From Bacillota bacterium (GTDB lineage Bacteria > Bacillota > Clostridia > Acetivibrionales > JAEZXR01): 64,000 nt of DNA. The notes under the pieces are model-generated. The model was given only the letters and a program-made list of their open reading frames with translations. It did no database searches and was not told where the DNA came from. The DNA lies in contig JAEZXR010000127.1 of assembly GCA_023419605.1 (NCBI GenBank), positions 1 to 64,000 on the forward strand, read 5' to 3'. Numbering within the stretch: the first letter of the stretch is position 1; each line of letters begins with the position of its first letter. Positions 25,556-33,308 of the stretch are shown piece after piece. Made by a program: the position numbers and the translations under genes.

Positions 25556-27364
25556 ATGGCGCAAGAAAGCAAGAAGGTTTTATTAATAGAAGATGATATT
25601 ATCGATCAAATGGCCTTCGAACGTCTGGTTTCCGACGAGAAACTCCAATGTGAGTATGAAATTGCGGATTCCGTGAGGAAAGCAAAATGGATTTTGTCAG
25701 AGAAAAAGTTTGATGTTGTTATTCTGGACTATTCCTTAGGAGATGGAACAGCATTTGAACTCATTGAATTTATCGAAGATACTCCGTTGATTTTTACTAC
25801 AGGAGTTGGTGATGAGGAAACTGCTGTAAAGGCTATGAAAGCAGGCGTATACGACTACCTCATCAAAGATGTGGATCGCAACTATATTAAGCTGCTTCCA
25901 TCCATTATGGAGAATGCCATTGAGAATAAGCGCTCTAAAGAACAGTTAAACATGCTTTCCCAGGCGATGAGGGCAATAAACGATAGTGTTCTTATGACGG
26001 ATATCCATGGCAATATCCATTTTGCAAACCATGCCTTTTATAAAACTTACGGATATTCGGAAGCTGATATTATAGGGGCTGCCGATACAATCCTCTGGCA
26101 GGATAAGGCTTCCTACGATGAGGCTGCCGGGATTCTCTTTCAGAACGGTGCAGGGGAATTCTACCACAGAAAGAAAGATGGGACCGTATTCCCGGTCTTT
26201 ATCTCCAAATCCAGTGCCAGGAGCAGTAAGGGAAAGGCCGGTTTTTTCATCAACATCAGTCGTGATATCTCCGAAAGTAAAAAGGCGGAAGAGCGCATTT
26301 TGCAGGAGAGGGATAAAGGACAAAGCTATCTCGATATTGCAGCTGTAATTATAGTAGTTATTGATAATAAGCAAAATGTGCAATTGATAAACAAAAAAGG
26401 CTGCGAAATACTGGGATATAAAAAGGAGCAAATAGTAGGAGCAAATTTCATTGAATCCTTTGTAGTGCCCTCGGAAAGAGAAAGATACCGGTCTATGTTC
26501 GGCGGTGAGACCGGTATACCGGAAGAATTTCACGAGTATTACGAGGTGCCTATTATTACTAAGGATGGAAGTGAGAAAACCATTGCATGGCATAATACGC
26601 TGTTAAAGGATAAACACGGCAATATTACGGGTGTGCTCAGCTCTGGAGAGGATATAACCCTGCGTATGGAGATTGACAGAATGAAATCTGAGTTTGTCAG
26701 CACTGTAAGCCATGAAATAAGGACCCCATTAACAGTGATATTAGGCTTGGCACAGCTTTTACTTTCTAAGGAAGCTATGGAAATGGAGAAAGCCAAAAAA
26801 TATTATAGAACCATGTATAACGAATCAAAACGTTTATCGGATCTGGTCAATGATTTCCTCGATATACAGCGCATGGAAAGCGGCAAACAGGTATTTTTTA
26901 AAGAGAATATATCCATTGTAGATGTAATTGATGATGTAATGGAGCTCTATGAAACAAATTCGACGCATACCATTCTTGTGGATATGGACCAGATCGAGTA
27001 TCCGCCGTTATATGCCGACTTTCAAAAGATAAAGCAGCTTTTTACCAACCTTATTTCCAATGCAATGAAATATTCTCCGGAAGGCAGTAAAATCAGGGTT
27101 AAAGTGAGGGAGAACGGTCACTCTGTCAAAGTAACGGTAAAGGATTATGGGTTAGGTATTCCCAGTGACTGTATTCCGAATTTGTTTGAAAAGTTTTATC
27201 GGGTTGATAATTCAGACCACAGGAAGGTAGGGGGGACCGGCCTAGGCTTGGCAATATGCAAGGAAATCATTGATGCCCACGGCGGGACCATTGCTGTATC
27301 TTCGGAATTGGGTAAGGGAAGTGAGTTTTACTTTACTCTGCCGATTTTGCTTGAAAAATCATAA
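25556..27364 (+). CDS. Receiver-PAS-PAS histidine kinase
   Basis: The 602-aa soluble protein begins with a receiver domain (LLIEDD, phospho-Asp in VVILDYSLGDG, K in YLIKDV), then two PAS domains (~140-260 and ~270-385), HisKA (FVSTVSHEIRTPL, His about residue 386) and a HATPase domain (NLISNAMKYSPEG, DYGLGI, GGTGLGLAI). No membrane segment is seen, so it senses inside the cell. It follows the hybrid kinase by 17 bp and is probably co-transcribed. Confidence 0.92.
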   Translation: MAQESKKVLLIEDDIIDQMAFERLVSDEKLQCEYEIADSVRKAKWILSEKKFDVVILDYSLGDGTAFELIEFIEDTPLIFTTGVGDEETAVKAMKAGVYDYLIKDVDRNYIKLLPSIMENAIENKRSKEQLNMLSQAMRAINDSVLMTDIHGNIHFANHAFYKTYGYSEADIIGAADTILWQDKASYDEAAGILFQNGAGEFYHRKKDGTVFPVFISKSSARSSKGKAGFFINISRDISESKKAEERILQERDKGQSYLDIAAVIIVVIDNKQNVQLINKKGCEILGYKKEQIVGANFIESFVVPSERERYRSMFGGETGIPEEFHEYYEVPIITKDGSEKTIAWHNTLLKDKHGNITGVLSSGEDITLRMEIDRMKSEFVSTVSHEIRTPLTVILGLAQLLLSKEAMEMEKAKKYYRTMYNESKRLSDLVNDFLDIQRMESGKQVFFKENISIVDVIDDVMELYETNSTHTILVDMDQIEYPPLYADFQKIKQLFTNLISNAMKYSPEGSKIRVKVRENGHSVKVTVKDYGLGIPSDCIPNLFEKFYRVDNSDHRKVGGTGLGLAICKEIIDAHGGTIAVSSELGKGSEFYFTLPILLEKS

Positions 27365-27395
27365 AGAAAAACGCTAGGATAAAAGGTGAACGGAA

Positions 27396-27809
27396 ATGAA
27401 TGGAACAAAACCCATACTACTGGTTGAAGATGATGAAATTGATGTTATGACCGTAAAACGTGCGCTTCGAGATATAGAAAACCAGAACTCGCTGGTTGTT
27501 ACCGAAAATGGGGAGGAAGCCCTGGAGTATCTGATGGATGCCAGGAATGAGAAACCTTTTATTATCCTTCTTGATTTGAACATGCCGCGGATGAATGGAA
27601 TTGAATTCCTACGAGTTGCAAAGCAAACGGATGCCATAAAGTCAATCCCTGTCATTGTACTGACCACTTCCAGAGAACAGCAGGATGTTATCGAAAGCTA
27701 TAATCTGGGGGGTGGGGGATATATGATAAAGCCTGTAAATTACAAGCAGTTTGTGGATGCCCTCAGAACCATCAATATGTATTGGAATCTATGCTGGTTG
27801 CCAGAGTGA
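27396..27809 (+). CDS. Stand-alone response regulator (Rcp1-like)
   Basis: The 137-aa receiver-only protein has ILLVEDDEID, phospho-Asp in ILLDLNMPRMNG, Thr in VLTTSRE and Lys in GYMIKPVN. This is the type of single-domain regulator often paired with hybrid or PAS kinases. It has no output domain, so it probably relays phosphate to another protein of the module. It overlaps nothing and precedes another receiver by 17 bp. Confidence 0.9.
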   Translation: MNGTKPILLVEDDEIDVMTVKRALRDIENQNSLVVTENGEEALEYLMDARNEKPFIILLDLNMPRMNGIEFLRVAKQTDAIKSIPVIVLTTSREQQDVIESYNLGGGGYMIKPVNYKQFVDALRTINMYWNLCWLPE

Positions 27810-27826
27810 ATGGGGGAGAAAGAAGC

Positions 27827-28198
27827 ATGAAAAGAATTCTTATTGCCGATGATGAAAAGGATCTTCGATTTGTACTAAGAGAGGTCTTTGAGGATTACAA
27901 GCAGTATGATGTATATGAGGCAAAAGATGGAGATGAAGCCCTGGATATGGCCCTTCGATTGAAGCCGGACCTGATATTGCTGGATGTAATGATGCCGGGG
28001 CGGACTGGCTATGATGTGGCACAAGAGATCGTAAAGAGTCAAATCGGTACCACTATTATCATGCTTTCTGCCAAAGCACAGAAAAGCGACATGGAAGAGG
28101 GGCTGAAAAAAGGTGCGGACTATTATGTCAAAAAACCCTTTGACCTGATAGAGCTTATGAGTTTGGTTGATAAAGTGCTGGAAGCTAGGAAAGCCTAG
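27827..28198 (+). CDS. Stand-alone response regulator (CheY-like)
   Basis: The 123-aa receiver has IADDEKD, the phospho-Asp in ILLDVMMPGRTGYDV and Lys in YYVKKPFD. The ATG at 27827 follows GGGGGAGA; an earlier in-frame ATG at 27782 lies inside the previous gene. It is the last gene of the stressosome/two-component series. No DNA-binding domain is present in this gene set. Confidence 0.9.
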   Translation: MKRILIADDEKDLRFVLREVFEDYKQYDVYEAKDGDEALDMALRLKPDLILLDVMMPGRTGYDVAQEIVKSQIGTTIIMLSAKAQKSDMEEGLKKGADYYVKKPFDLIELMSLVDKVLEARKA

Positions 28199-28391
28199 GG
28201 GGATATATCGGTAGGAGCCTGCAAAGCCTGTACTTCGCACTTTGAAAGAAATAAAAGAGCAAAGGCGCGAAAAAGTAAAAGAAAAGCGGGGATGAAGCGT
28301 GCTGTTCCTGCTGTGTCAACGATTAAGGCAAAGAAGCGGCTGGAAACGTTATCGTTGAAGGCATATTTTCTCCGGTCCTAAATCCTGTATA

Positions 28392-28432
28392 TTGATTTAC
28401 TCTATAAAATGTTATATCATGTATATACATGT
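28392..28432 (+). promoter_or_regulatory. glcK promoter with adjacent palindrome
   Basis: TTGATT (28392-28397) and TATCAT (28415-28420) are 17 bp apart. The perfect 14-bp palindrome CATGTATATACATG (28419-28432) overlaps the -10 and start region and looks like an operator. Confidence 0.6.
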
Positions 28433-28475
28433 AATGGATTTCATACGAATAAAATTAGCCATGGGGGGCGATAAA

Positions 28476-29432
28476 ATGTATTATATCGGTATAGATCTGG
28501 GAGGAACCAACATTGCAGTCGGATTGGTGGATGAAAACGGAAAGATCCTTCATAAAGACAGTGTTCCTACTCTCAGGGAAAGAGAATATCAAGAAATTGT
28601 TAAAGATATGGCCATGCTGACTTTAAAGGTGATTAAAGATGCAGGAGTGGATATCAAGGATGTAAAAAGCATCGGAGTCGGATGCCCGGGCACACCCAAC
28701 AGCAAGGAAGGCATCCTGGTATACGCCAACAATCTGAAATTCAGGAATGTGCCTATGCGTGCAGAAATGCAGAAATATATCGATCTGCCGATGTATCTCG
28801 ACAATGATGCCAATGTGGCAGGTCTGGCTGAGAGTGTGGCAGGTGCTGCAAAAGGTTCAAGGCACTCCGTTACCATTACCCTTGGAACCGGGGTGGGCGG
28901 TGGTGTAGTGATCGACGGCAAAGTGTACAGCGGTTTTAACAATGCAGCGGCGGAACTGGGACATATGGTTGTCGTAGTAAATGGTGAACAGTGTACTTGT
29001 GGAAGAAAAGGCTGCTGGGAATCCTATGCGTCAGCAACAGCACTGATCCAGCAAACCAAGGAAGCGGCGCAGAAAAACCCGGGTTCACTGATTAATCAGT
29101 TGATCGGAGGAGATTTATCCAAGATAGATGCTAAAGTTGCTTTTGATGCGGCGAAGCAGGGCGATGAAACCGGTAAGAAAGTGGTAGACCAGTATATTCA
29201 GTATATCGCAGAAGGCCTGACCAATGTAATTAACATATTCCAGCCGGAGATCGTTGCCATTGGCGGAGGCGTTTGCAAGGAAGGCGAGTATCTGCTAAAA
29301 CCACTGAGACAGCTTGTACGCGAGGGTGTGTATAGCGTGGAGGATGTGCCCCAGACGCAGATTAAAGTAGCGGAGATGGGGAATGATGCGGGAATCGTTG
29401 GAGCTGCAATGCTGGGGAAGACGGAAGCATAA
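28476..29432 (+). CDS. glcK: ROK family glucokinase
   Basis: The 318-aa protein phosphorylates glucose with ATP, the first step of glycolysis. It has the phosphate-binding GIDLGGTNIAVGLVDE, the catalytic Asp in YLDNDANVAGL and the ROK zinc motif CTCGRKGCWE. The ATG at 28476 after GGGGGGCG gives the family start. It is monocistronic with its own promoter and terminator. Confidence 0.93.
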   Translation: MYYIGIDLGGTNIAVGLVDENGKILHKDSVPTLREREYQEIVKDMAMLTLKVIKDAGVDIKDVKSIGVGCPGTPNSKEGILVYANNLKFRNVPMRAEMQKYIDLPMYLDNDANVAGLAESVAGAAKGSRHSVTITLGTGVGGGVVIDGKVYSGFNNAAAELGHMVVVVNGEQCTCGRKGCWESYASATALIQQTKEAAQKNPGSLINQLIGGDLSKIDAKVAFDAAKQGDETGKKVVDQYIQYIAEGLTNVINIFQPEIVAIGGGVCKEGEYLLKPLRQLVREGVYSVEDVPQTQIKVAEMGNDAGIVGAAMLGKTEA

Positions 29433-29453
29433 TTTTTTGAGTTTGAGAGAGTG

Positions 29454-29480
29454 AGGGCGGGGGAACCTGCCCTTGTTTTG
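29454..29480 (+). terminator. Probable terminator of glcK
   Basis: AGGGC (29454-29458) pairs with GCCCT (29469-29473), followed by a T-rich run. The stem is short, so confidence is moderate. Confidence 0.5.
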
Positions 29481-29644
29481 CGTTCGAGGGGGCTTTTTCT
29501 GTATTCCTTTAGAGTGCTACGGAAGTGTCTATGGAGTTTTTTATTAAGGTATTCCTTATGGGTGTCTCTGAAGTTCAAAGGGGAACCTATTCGCATCGGT
29601 TCCCCTTTGGATGCCCTCCCCGCTCGGCCCGGGAATTCACTGAC

Positions 29645-29772
29645 TAGAGACTCTAATGCCTTCTCCGTTTCCTCCGGGGCCGGCATTTACTGACGTCCTG
29701 TCAGGAAATGCCTAAAACTCACGTCCTGTGGGTTTTTCCCCTGCGGAAACTCCGAAGCCATAAGAGTCTCTA
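29645..29772 (+). ncRNA. Candidate structured RNA, copy A (128 nt)
   Basis: The segment folds as one long arm and two hairpins. TAGAGACTCT (29645-29654) pairs AGAGTCTCTA (29763-29772); inside are ATG/CAT, CTTC/GAAG, GTTTCC/GGAAAC (29667-29672/29745-29750) and GGGG/CCCC, separated by small internal loops. At the tip are two hairpins with the same loop: GGCATTT-a-CTGAC-GTCCT-GTCAG-g-AAATGCC (29682-29712) and AAAACTCAC-GTCCT-GTGGGTTTT (29714-29736). Copy B keeps this shape with different stems. The transcribed strand is not known; it may instead act as DNA. Confidence 0.6.
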
Positions 29773-29920
29773 CGTCCGAAAATTATGGGCCTGAGGTATT
29801 CCTTACGGGTGACTCCGTAGAGTGTTTCGCGGTGCCTTCGAAGAAACTTCGAAGGGCTACCCTAGCAAGGTCTTCGGAGTCTCTTCAGAGGAATACCTAT
29901 GGGTCCGTGATTTAGCTCCT

Positions 29921-30048
29921 TACAGGTTCTTATGGTGCTGTAGGTTCTGGAGGGGGAAAACCTACAGGACGTGGGTTTTAGGCTTCTCTTGACAGGACGT
30001 CAATAGAAGCCGACCCCGGAAGAACCGGAAGCATCCTTAGAACCTGTT
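29921..30048 (-). ncRNA. Candidate structured RNA, copy B (128 nt, inverted)
   Basis: This is the inverted partner of copy A and also 128 nt. ACAGGTTCT (29922-29930) pairs AGAACCTGT (30039-30047); inside are TGCT/AGCA, GGTTCT/AGAACC (29943-29948/30021-30026) and GGGG/CCCC. The tip has hairpins 29957-29979 and 29981-30011 whose loops read GTCCT on the minus strand. Read in the same direction as copy A, stems differ by paired changes (for example GGCATTT/AAATGCC becomes GGCTTCT/AGAAGCC) while the loops are identical. Confidence 0.6.
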
Positions 30049-30241
30049 GGAGACAAATCCCCGGACCCAGGCAAGGAGGGGGGCCGGGGGAACCTCTGCC
30101 GACTGAACATGGTTCCCCCCGCGGGGCCATCGGCACCCAAAAGGAATACCCTAAAAAAGAACTCCAAAGCCGCTTACAAAGCCTCTACAAAGCAATACCC
30201 TAATAAATAAAATACTAAAGTAAAACAAAAGGTGAAAAATC

Positions 30242-30976
30242 GTGAAAAACATCAAACTAACCATTGAATACGACGGCACCCACTACCATGGCTGGCAAAG
30301 CCAGGACAACGCCCTGACAGTCCAGGACGTAGTAACCGAAGCCATCAACAGCCTCACAGGGGAAGACTGCGAACTCATAGGCTGCAGCAGAACCGATACA
30401 GGAGTCCATGCCCTGGGACACGTAGCCAACTTTGTCACTAATTCCAGAATCCCCCCCGACCGCTTTGCCTATGCCTTGAATGCCCAACTCCCGGAGGATG
30501 TGGTGATCAGGAAGTCGGAAGAGGTGAGCCTGGATTTTCACTCCCGCTTTCAGGCAAAGGGGAAAAAATACAGGTATTTGATCTATAACTCCCTCTATCC
30601 CTCCGCACTGATGCGGCATAGAGCCTACCATGTACTGAATCCGCTGGATATCGAACTCATGGAAAAAGCCGCCCGGCAAATCCTGGGTACCCATGACTTC
30701 TCTGCCTTCAGAGCCAGCGGCAGTGATACAAAAACCTCGGTACGAACCATCACGGGAGTATGGCTCAAAAAGGAAAGGGAAGTAATCGAGTTTGAAATTG
30801 AGGGAGACGGTTTTCTGTACAATATGGTACGAATCATCGCCGGCACTTTGGTGGAAGTAGGATATGGAAGAATTCCCGCCGATAGCATCAGCGATATCAT
30901 ACTTTCGAAAGACAGGAGAAGGGCGGGACGGACCGCCCCAGCCCATGGACTGTATCTGGTGGAAGTTTATTATTAA
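30242..30976 (+). CDS. truA: tRNA pseudouridine(38-40) synthase TruA
   Basis: The 244-aa protein has TruA motifs: IEYDGTHYHGWQSQ at the start, the catalytic Asp in GCSRTDTGVHALG and the NMVRIIAGTLVEVGYGR region. It modifies the tRNA anticodon arm. Translation begins at GTG 30242. In many Firmicutes truA follows ecfT directly; here 10.4 kb intervene, and the first half of the gene is notably rich in C at third positions. Confidence 0.95.
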   Translation: MKNIKLTIEYDGTHYHGWQSQDNALTVQDVVTEAINSLTGEDCELIGCSRTDTGVHALGHVANFVTNSRIPPDRFAYALNAQLPEDVVIRKSEEVSLDFHSRFQAKGKKYRYLIYNSLYPSALMRHRAYHVLNPLDIELMEKAARQILGTHDFSAFRASGSDTKTSVRTITGVWLKKEREVIEFEIEGDGFLYNMVRIIAGTLVEVGYGRIPADSISDIILSKDRRRAGRTAPAHGLYLVEVYY

Positions 30977-31102
30977 TGTGAACCATGGATAATAGTGCGA
31001 TAGAACAAAGGTGACTTCGCCGCTTTTGTTTGCGCATATGCCTTTCCGAAGCATGAGGAAAAGCTGGCACGCATAAATTCAACGTTTTTATTGGCAGCCC
31101 TG

Positions 31103-31165
31103 TTTTAAAATACGGAAATTTATGATATAATCTCAGAGATAGATGTTGGCGTAATTAAATTACGC
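31103..31165 (+). promoter_or_regulatory. Promoter and palindromic operator of the HNH gene
   Basis: An extended -10 (TGATATAAT, 31123-31131) lies 17 bp after a weak -35 (TTTTAA, 31103-31108). Eighteen bases on is a perfect palindrome GCGTAATTAAATTACGC (31149-31165), between the promoter and the start codon, which suggests repression. Confidence 0.55.
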
Positions 31166-31185
31166 TTTGGAAAGGAAGAAGGAAA

Positions 31186-31854
31186 GTGCCATATTATATA
31201 ACGCCGGAAGATAAGGCTGTTATGAATGAGTTTAAACAGAAAAACAAGTGTGTCTGTGCATACTGCGGGAAGAATATTTCCAACAGAGAAGAATTGACGG
31301 TTGATCATAAAATTCCCATCAGTCGCGGGGGGGCAACGGTAGAATCCAACCTTGTCATATCCTGCTACAAATGCAACGGAGAAAAATCCGACATGACAGA
31401 TGAGGAATATAGTGTTTTCAAACAGAAGCAGCAGGAATTGTGCGATTCTCTGGAGCTTGCGGATGTACTGGATAGTCTGATCGCAAGCTATAATTTGATT
31501 ATAGAAAGGGCAAGCTTCGTCAACAATGACTGTATGGCCGCGGAAAAGGATATTGAGAGGCTGGAAAACGAATTGGTGAACAGCAAGTTTAATGCCTGTG
31601 AAGGATATGCCCTGGCTAAGAAGCTGAAAGAGGCCCTGGTAAGGAGAAACCGCCTGCGCAACCAGAAAGAAGCGTACAATGCGCTTCACTCCCTGGTAGG
31701 AAATAACAAAAAGCAGCTTATCAGTACAAATGAGAGAATTATTCAGAATCTGCTTTCCAGCAGTTATGCGGAGTTGAAGCAAAGCTGCATAAAGGAGATC
31801 AATGGCAATAATGATACGAAGGTTATTTCAATACAGGATGTAATGGCAAAATAG
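31186..31854 (+). CDS. HNH endonuclease-domain protein
   Basis: The 222-aa protein has an HNH fold in its first 70 residues: CAYCGK, LTVDHKIPISRGG and NLVISCYKCNGEKSDM. The remainder is helical with coiled-coil character and no known domain that I recognise. It is not accompanied by a methylase or other restriction gene. Its role is unknown; options are a stand-alone nuclease or a mobile-element remnant. The start is GTG 31186. Confidence 0.8.
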   Translation: MPYYITPEDKAVMNEFKQKNKCVCAYCGKNISNREELTVDHKIPISRGGATVESNLVISCYKCNGEKSDMTDEEYSVFKQKQQELCDSLELADVLDSLIASYNLIIERASFVNNDCMAAEKDIERLENELVNSKFNACEGYALAKKLKEALVRRNRLRNQKEAYNALHSLVGNNKKQLISTNERIIQNLLSSSYAELKQSCIKEINGNNDTKVISIQDVMAK

Positions 31855-31864
31855 CAATTGTGTA

Positions 31865-31900
31865 AATGACCGGGCAAATCGGAAGCCCGGTCATTTGTTT
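31865..31900 (+). terminator. Intrinsic terminator after the HNH gene
   Basis: AATGACCGGGC pairs GCCCGGTCATT around a 9-nt loop and is followed by TTGTTT. Confidence 0.85.
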
Positions 31901-31999
31901 AAGGGCAGCCGGCTCTGTATAATTTCCAGTGGCGTTTTGGTGTAGTTTTGCTGCCGGACAAGTTCAGGTCCAGCGTTGGATGTTGATGTGAGGGTTAAA

Positions 32000-32764
32000 A
32001 TGCGCACGACAGAGAAAGAGAAGTTTTTAGAAGAAGACCTATACCAGCCGGTTCATGATTATTTGGTACGAGGGGGATATATCGTATACAGTGAAGTGAA
32101 GCACTGCGACATCACGGCGGTCAAGGATGACGAATTATTGATCGTCGAGCTGAAGCTGAGCATGAACCTTGATCTTATTTTACAGGCAGCTAACCGGCAG
32201 CGGTCTACCGATACTGTTTATGTAGCTGTTCCAAAACCGAAAGGCGGTATTCATTCTCCACGATGGAAAGATATCTGCCATGTGTTGCGCCGCCTGGAGC
32301 TGGGGTTGATCCTGGTGACGTTAAAAAAAGAGAGTTCCTATGTTGAAGTTGTATTCCACCCCTCTCCTTTTGATAGAAATAAAAGTAAAAAAAGCGGGAA
32401 GAAAAGAAGGTACAGCATTGTCAAAGAGATGGAAGGCAGGCACGGTGACTATAATACAGGGGGCAGCTGCAGAAAAAAGCTCATGACGGCCTACAGGGAA
32501 AGCGCCATTCATGTCGCCTGCTGTCTGAGGAACTTCGGCCCTCTGACGCCCAAGGGCCTTAGAGAGCTGGGAACGGACCCGAAAAAGACAAGGCCGATTC
32601 TTGCGGATAATCACTATGGATGGTTTGAGAAGGTACAAAAAGGGATTTATATGCTGAACGATGAAGGCGTAAAAGCCCTTGAAGGCTACCCTGAGCTGGT
32701 AGGCTACTACATGCAGAAAATCAGCGAAAAGGAGTTGATGCTGCCTTCAAAGCCTGAAAAGTGA
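32000..32764 (+). CDS. DUF2161 PD-(D/E)XK-type protein
   Basis: The 254-aa protein looks like DUF2161, a putative PD-(D/E)XK phosphodiesterase: after LYQPVHDYLV come EVKHCDITAV and ELLIVELKLS, which give the Asp and Glu-X-Lys of the fold. The C-terminal ~100 residues are basic and may hold a helix-turn-helix. The substrate is unknown. ATG 32000 after GTGAGGG is chosen over a TTG at 31976. It converges on mscL with only 7 bp between. Confidence 0.7.
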   Translation: MRTTEKEKFLEEDLYQPVHDYLVRGGYIVYSEVKHCDITAVKDDELLIVELKLSMNLDLILQAANRQRSTDTVYVAVPKPKGGIHSPRWKDICHVLRRLELGLILVTLKKESSYVEVVFHPSPFDRNKSKKSGKKRRYSIVKEMEGRHGDYNTGGSCRKKLMTAYRESAIHVACCLRNFGPLTPKGLRELGTDPKKTRPILADNHYGWFEKVQKGIYMLNDEGVKALEGYPELVGYYMQKISEKELMLPSKPEK

Positions 32765-32771
32765 GGAAGTG

Positions 32772-33221
32772 TTATCCGTTACTCTCTGCTTCGTGAAGAT
32801 GGGAAGTACAATGAGGGCAACGGACTGCTTTTTTGGGAATGGATGTCAGACAAAAAGGGCAGTCCATCACTTTACTTTCAGTATCCGGAGCCTTTCTGCC
32901 AAAACGGTTTAACTGCCGGATTACGAAAAAAATGGAGAAGGACACGATGGCAAAGTCGATAATATTGGTTAAAAAAAGGCCGTAATTGATGGTGGCGGCG
33001 CCTGCTTTTTTTGCCTCCTCCAGGGTATTATACCAGGTTCCGTTCAGACTGAGAAACAGATTTGTAAAGTCCATCCACCCCAGTAAAGGGCTGATCAAAG
33101 GGGTAATGATATCATTTACAAAGGAAGAGACGATCTTCCCAAAGGCCCCTCCGATAACGACACCAATGGCAAGATCGATTACATTTCCCTTTATGGCAAA
33201 ATTTTTGAATTCCTTCCACAT
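32772..33221 (-). CDS. mscL: Large-conductance mechanosensitive channel with zinc ribbon
   Basis: The first 105 residues are MscL (FKNFAIKGNVIDLAIGVVIGGAFGKIVSSFVNDIITPLI, first pore helix at ~15-40; second helix ~75-105). The channel opens on membrane tension during osmotic downshock. The C-terminus carries an added zinc ribbon, CPFCLTSIP and CPHCTSH, replacing the usual cytoplasmic helix end; total length is 149 aa. Confidence 0.93.
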   Translation of the reverse strand: MWKEFKNFAIKGNVIDLAIGVVIGGAFGKIVSSFVNDIITPLISPLLGWMDFTNLFLSLNGTWYNTLEEAKKAGAATINYGLFLTNIIDFAIVSFSIFFVIRQLNRFGRKAPDTESKVMDCPFCLTSIPKKAVRCPHCTSHLHEAESNG

Positions 33222-33308
33222 GACTGGCTTCTCCCTTATAATTTCTTATAAAATAAAACTTCTACAGCCATTATCATGTGCAAAACCGTAAAAAATATAT
33301 CTTTCCGG

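Larger units (their letters stand above)
29500..30150. repeat. Large imperfect inverted repeat, GC-rich, no gene
   Basis: This 650-bp stretch has no convincing coding region. A left arm (29548-29817) and right arm (29875-30150) are diverged inverted copies of one ~270-bp unit, meeting at a centre with CCTTCGAAG-aaa-CTTCGAAGG (29835-29855). Each unit is bounded by copies of GGTATTCCTT (29548, 29795, complement at 29890 and 30143); a fifth partial copy is at 29501. The left arm also has an 11-bp stem AAAGGGGAACC/GGTTCCCCTTT (29577-29608). GC content is much higher than the neighbourhood. Long open frames on either strand here seem spurious. Confidence 0.75.

Noticed and set aside
29198..29693. 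Open frames on both strands across the glcK end and the repeat
   Set aside because: They lack ribosome sites, run antisense to glcK and through paired repeat arms, and the sequence is better explained by the structured element.
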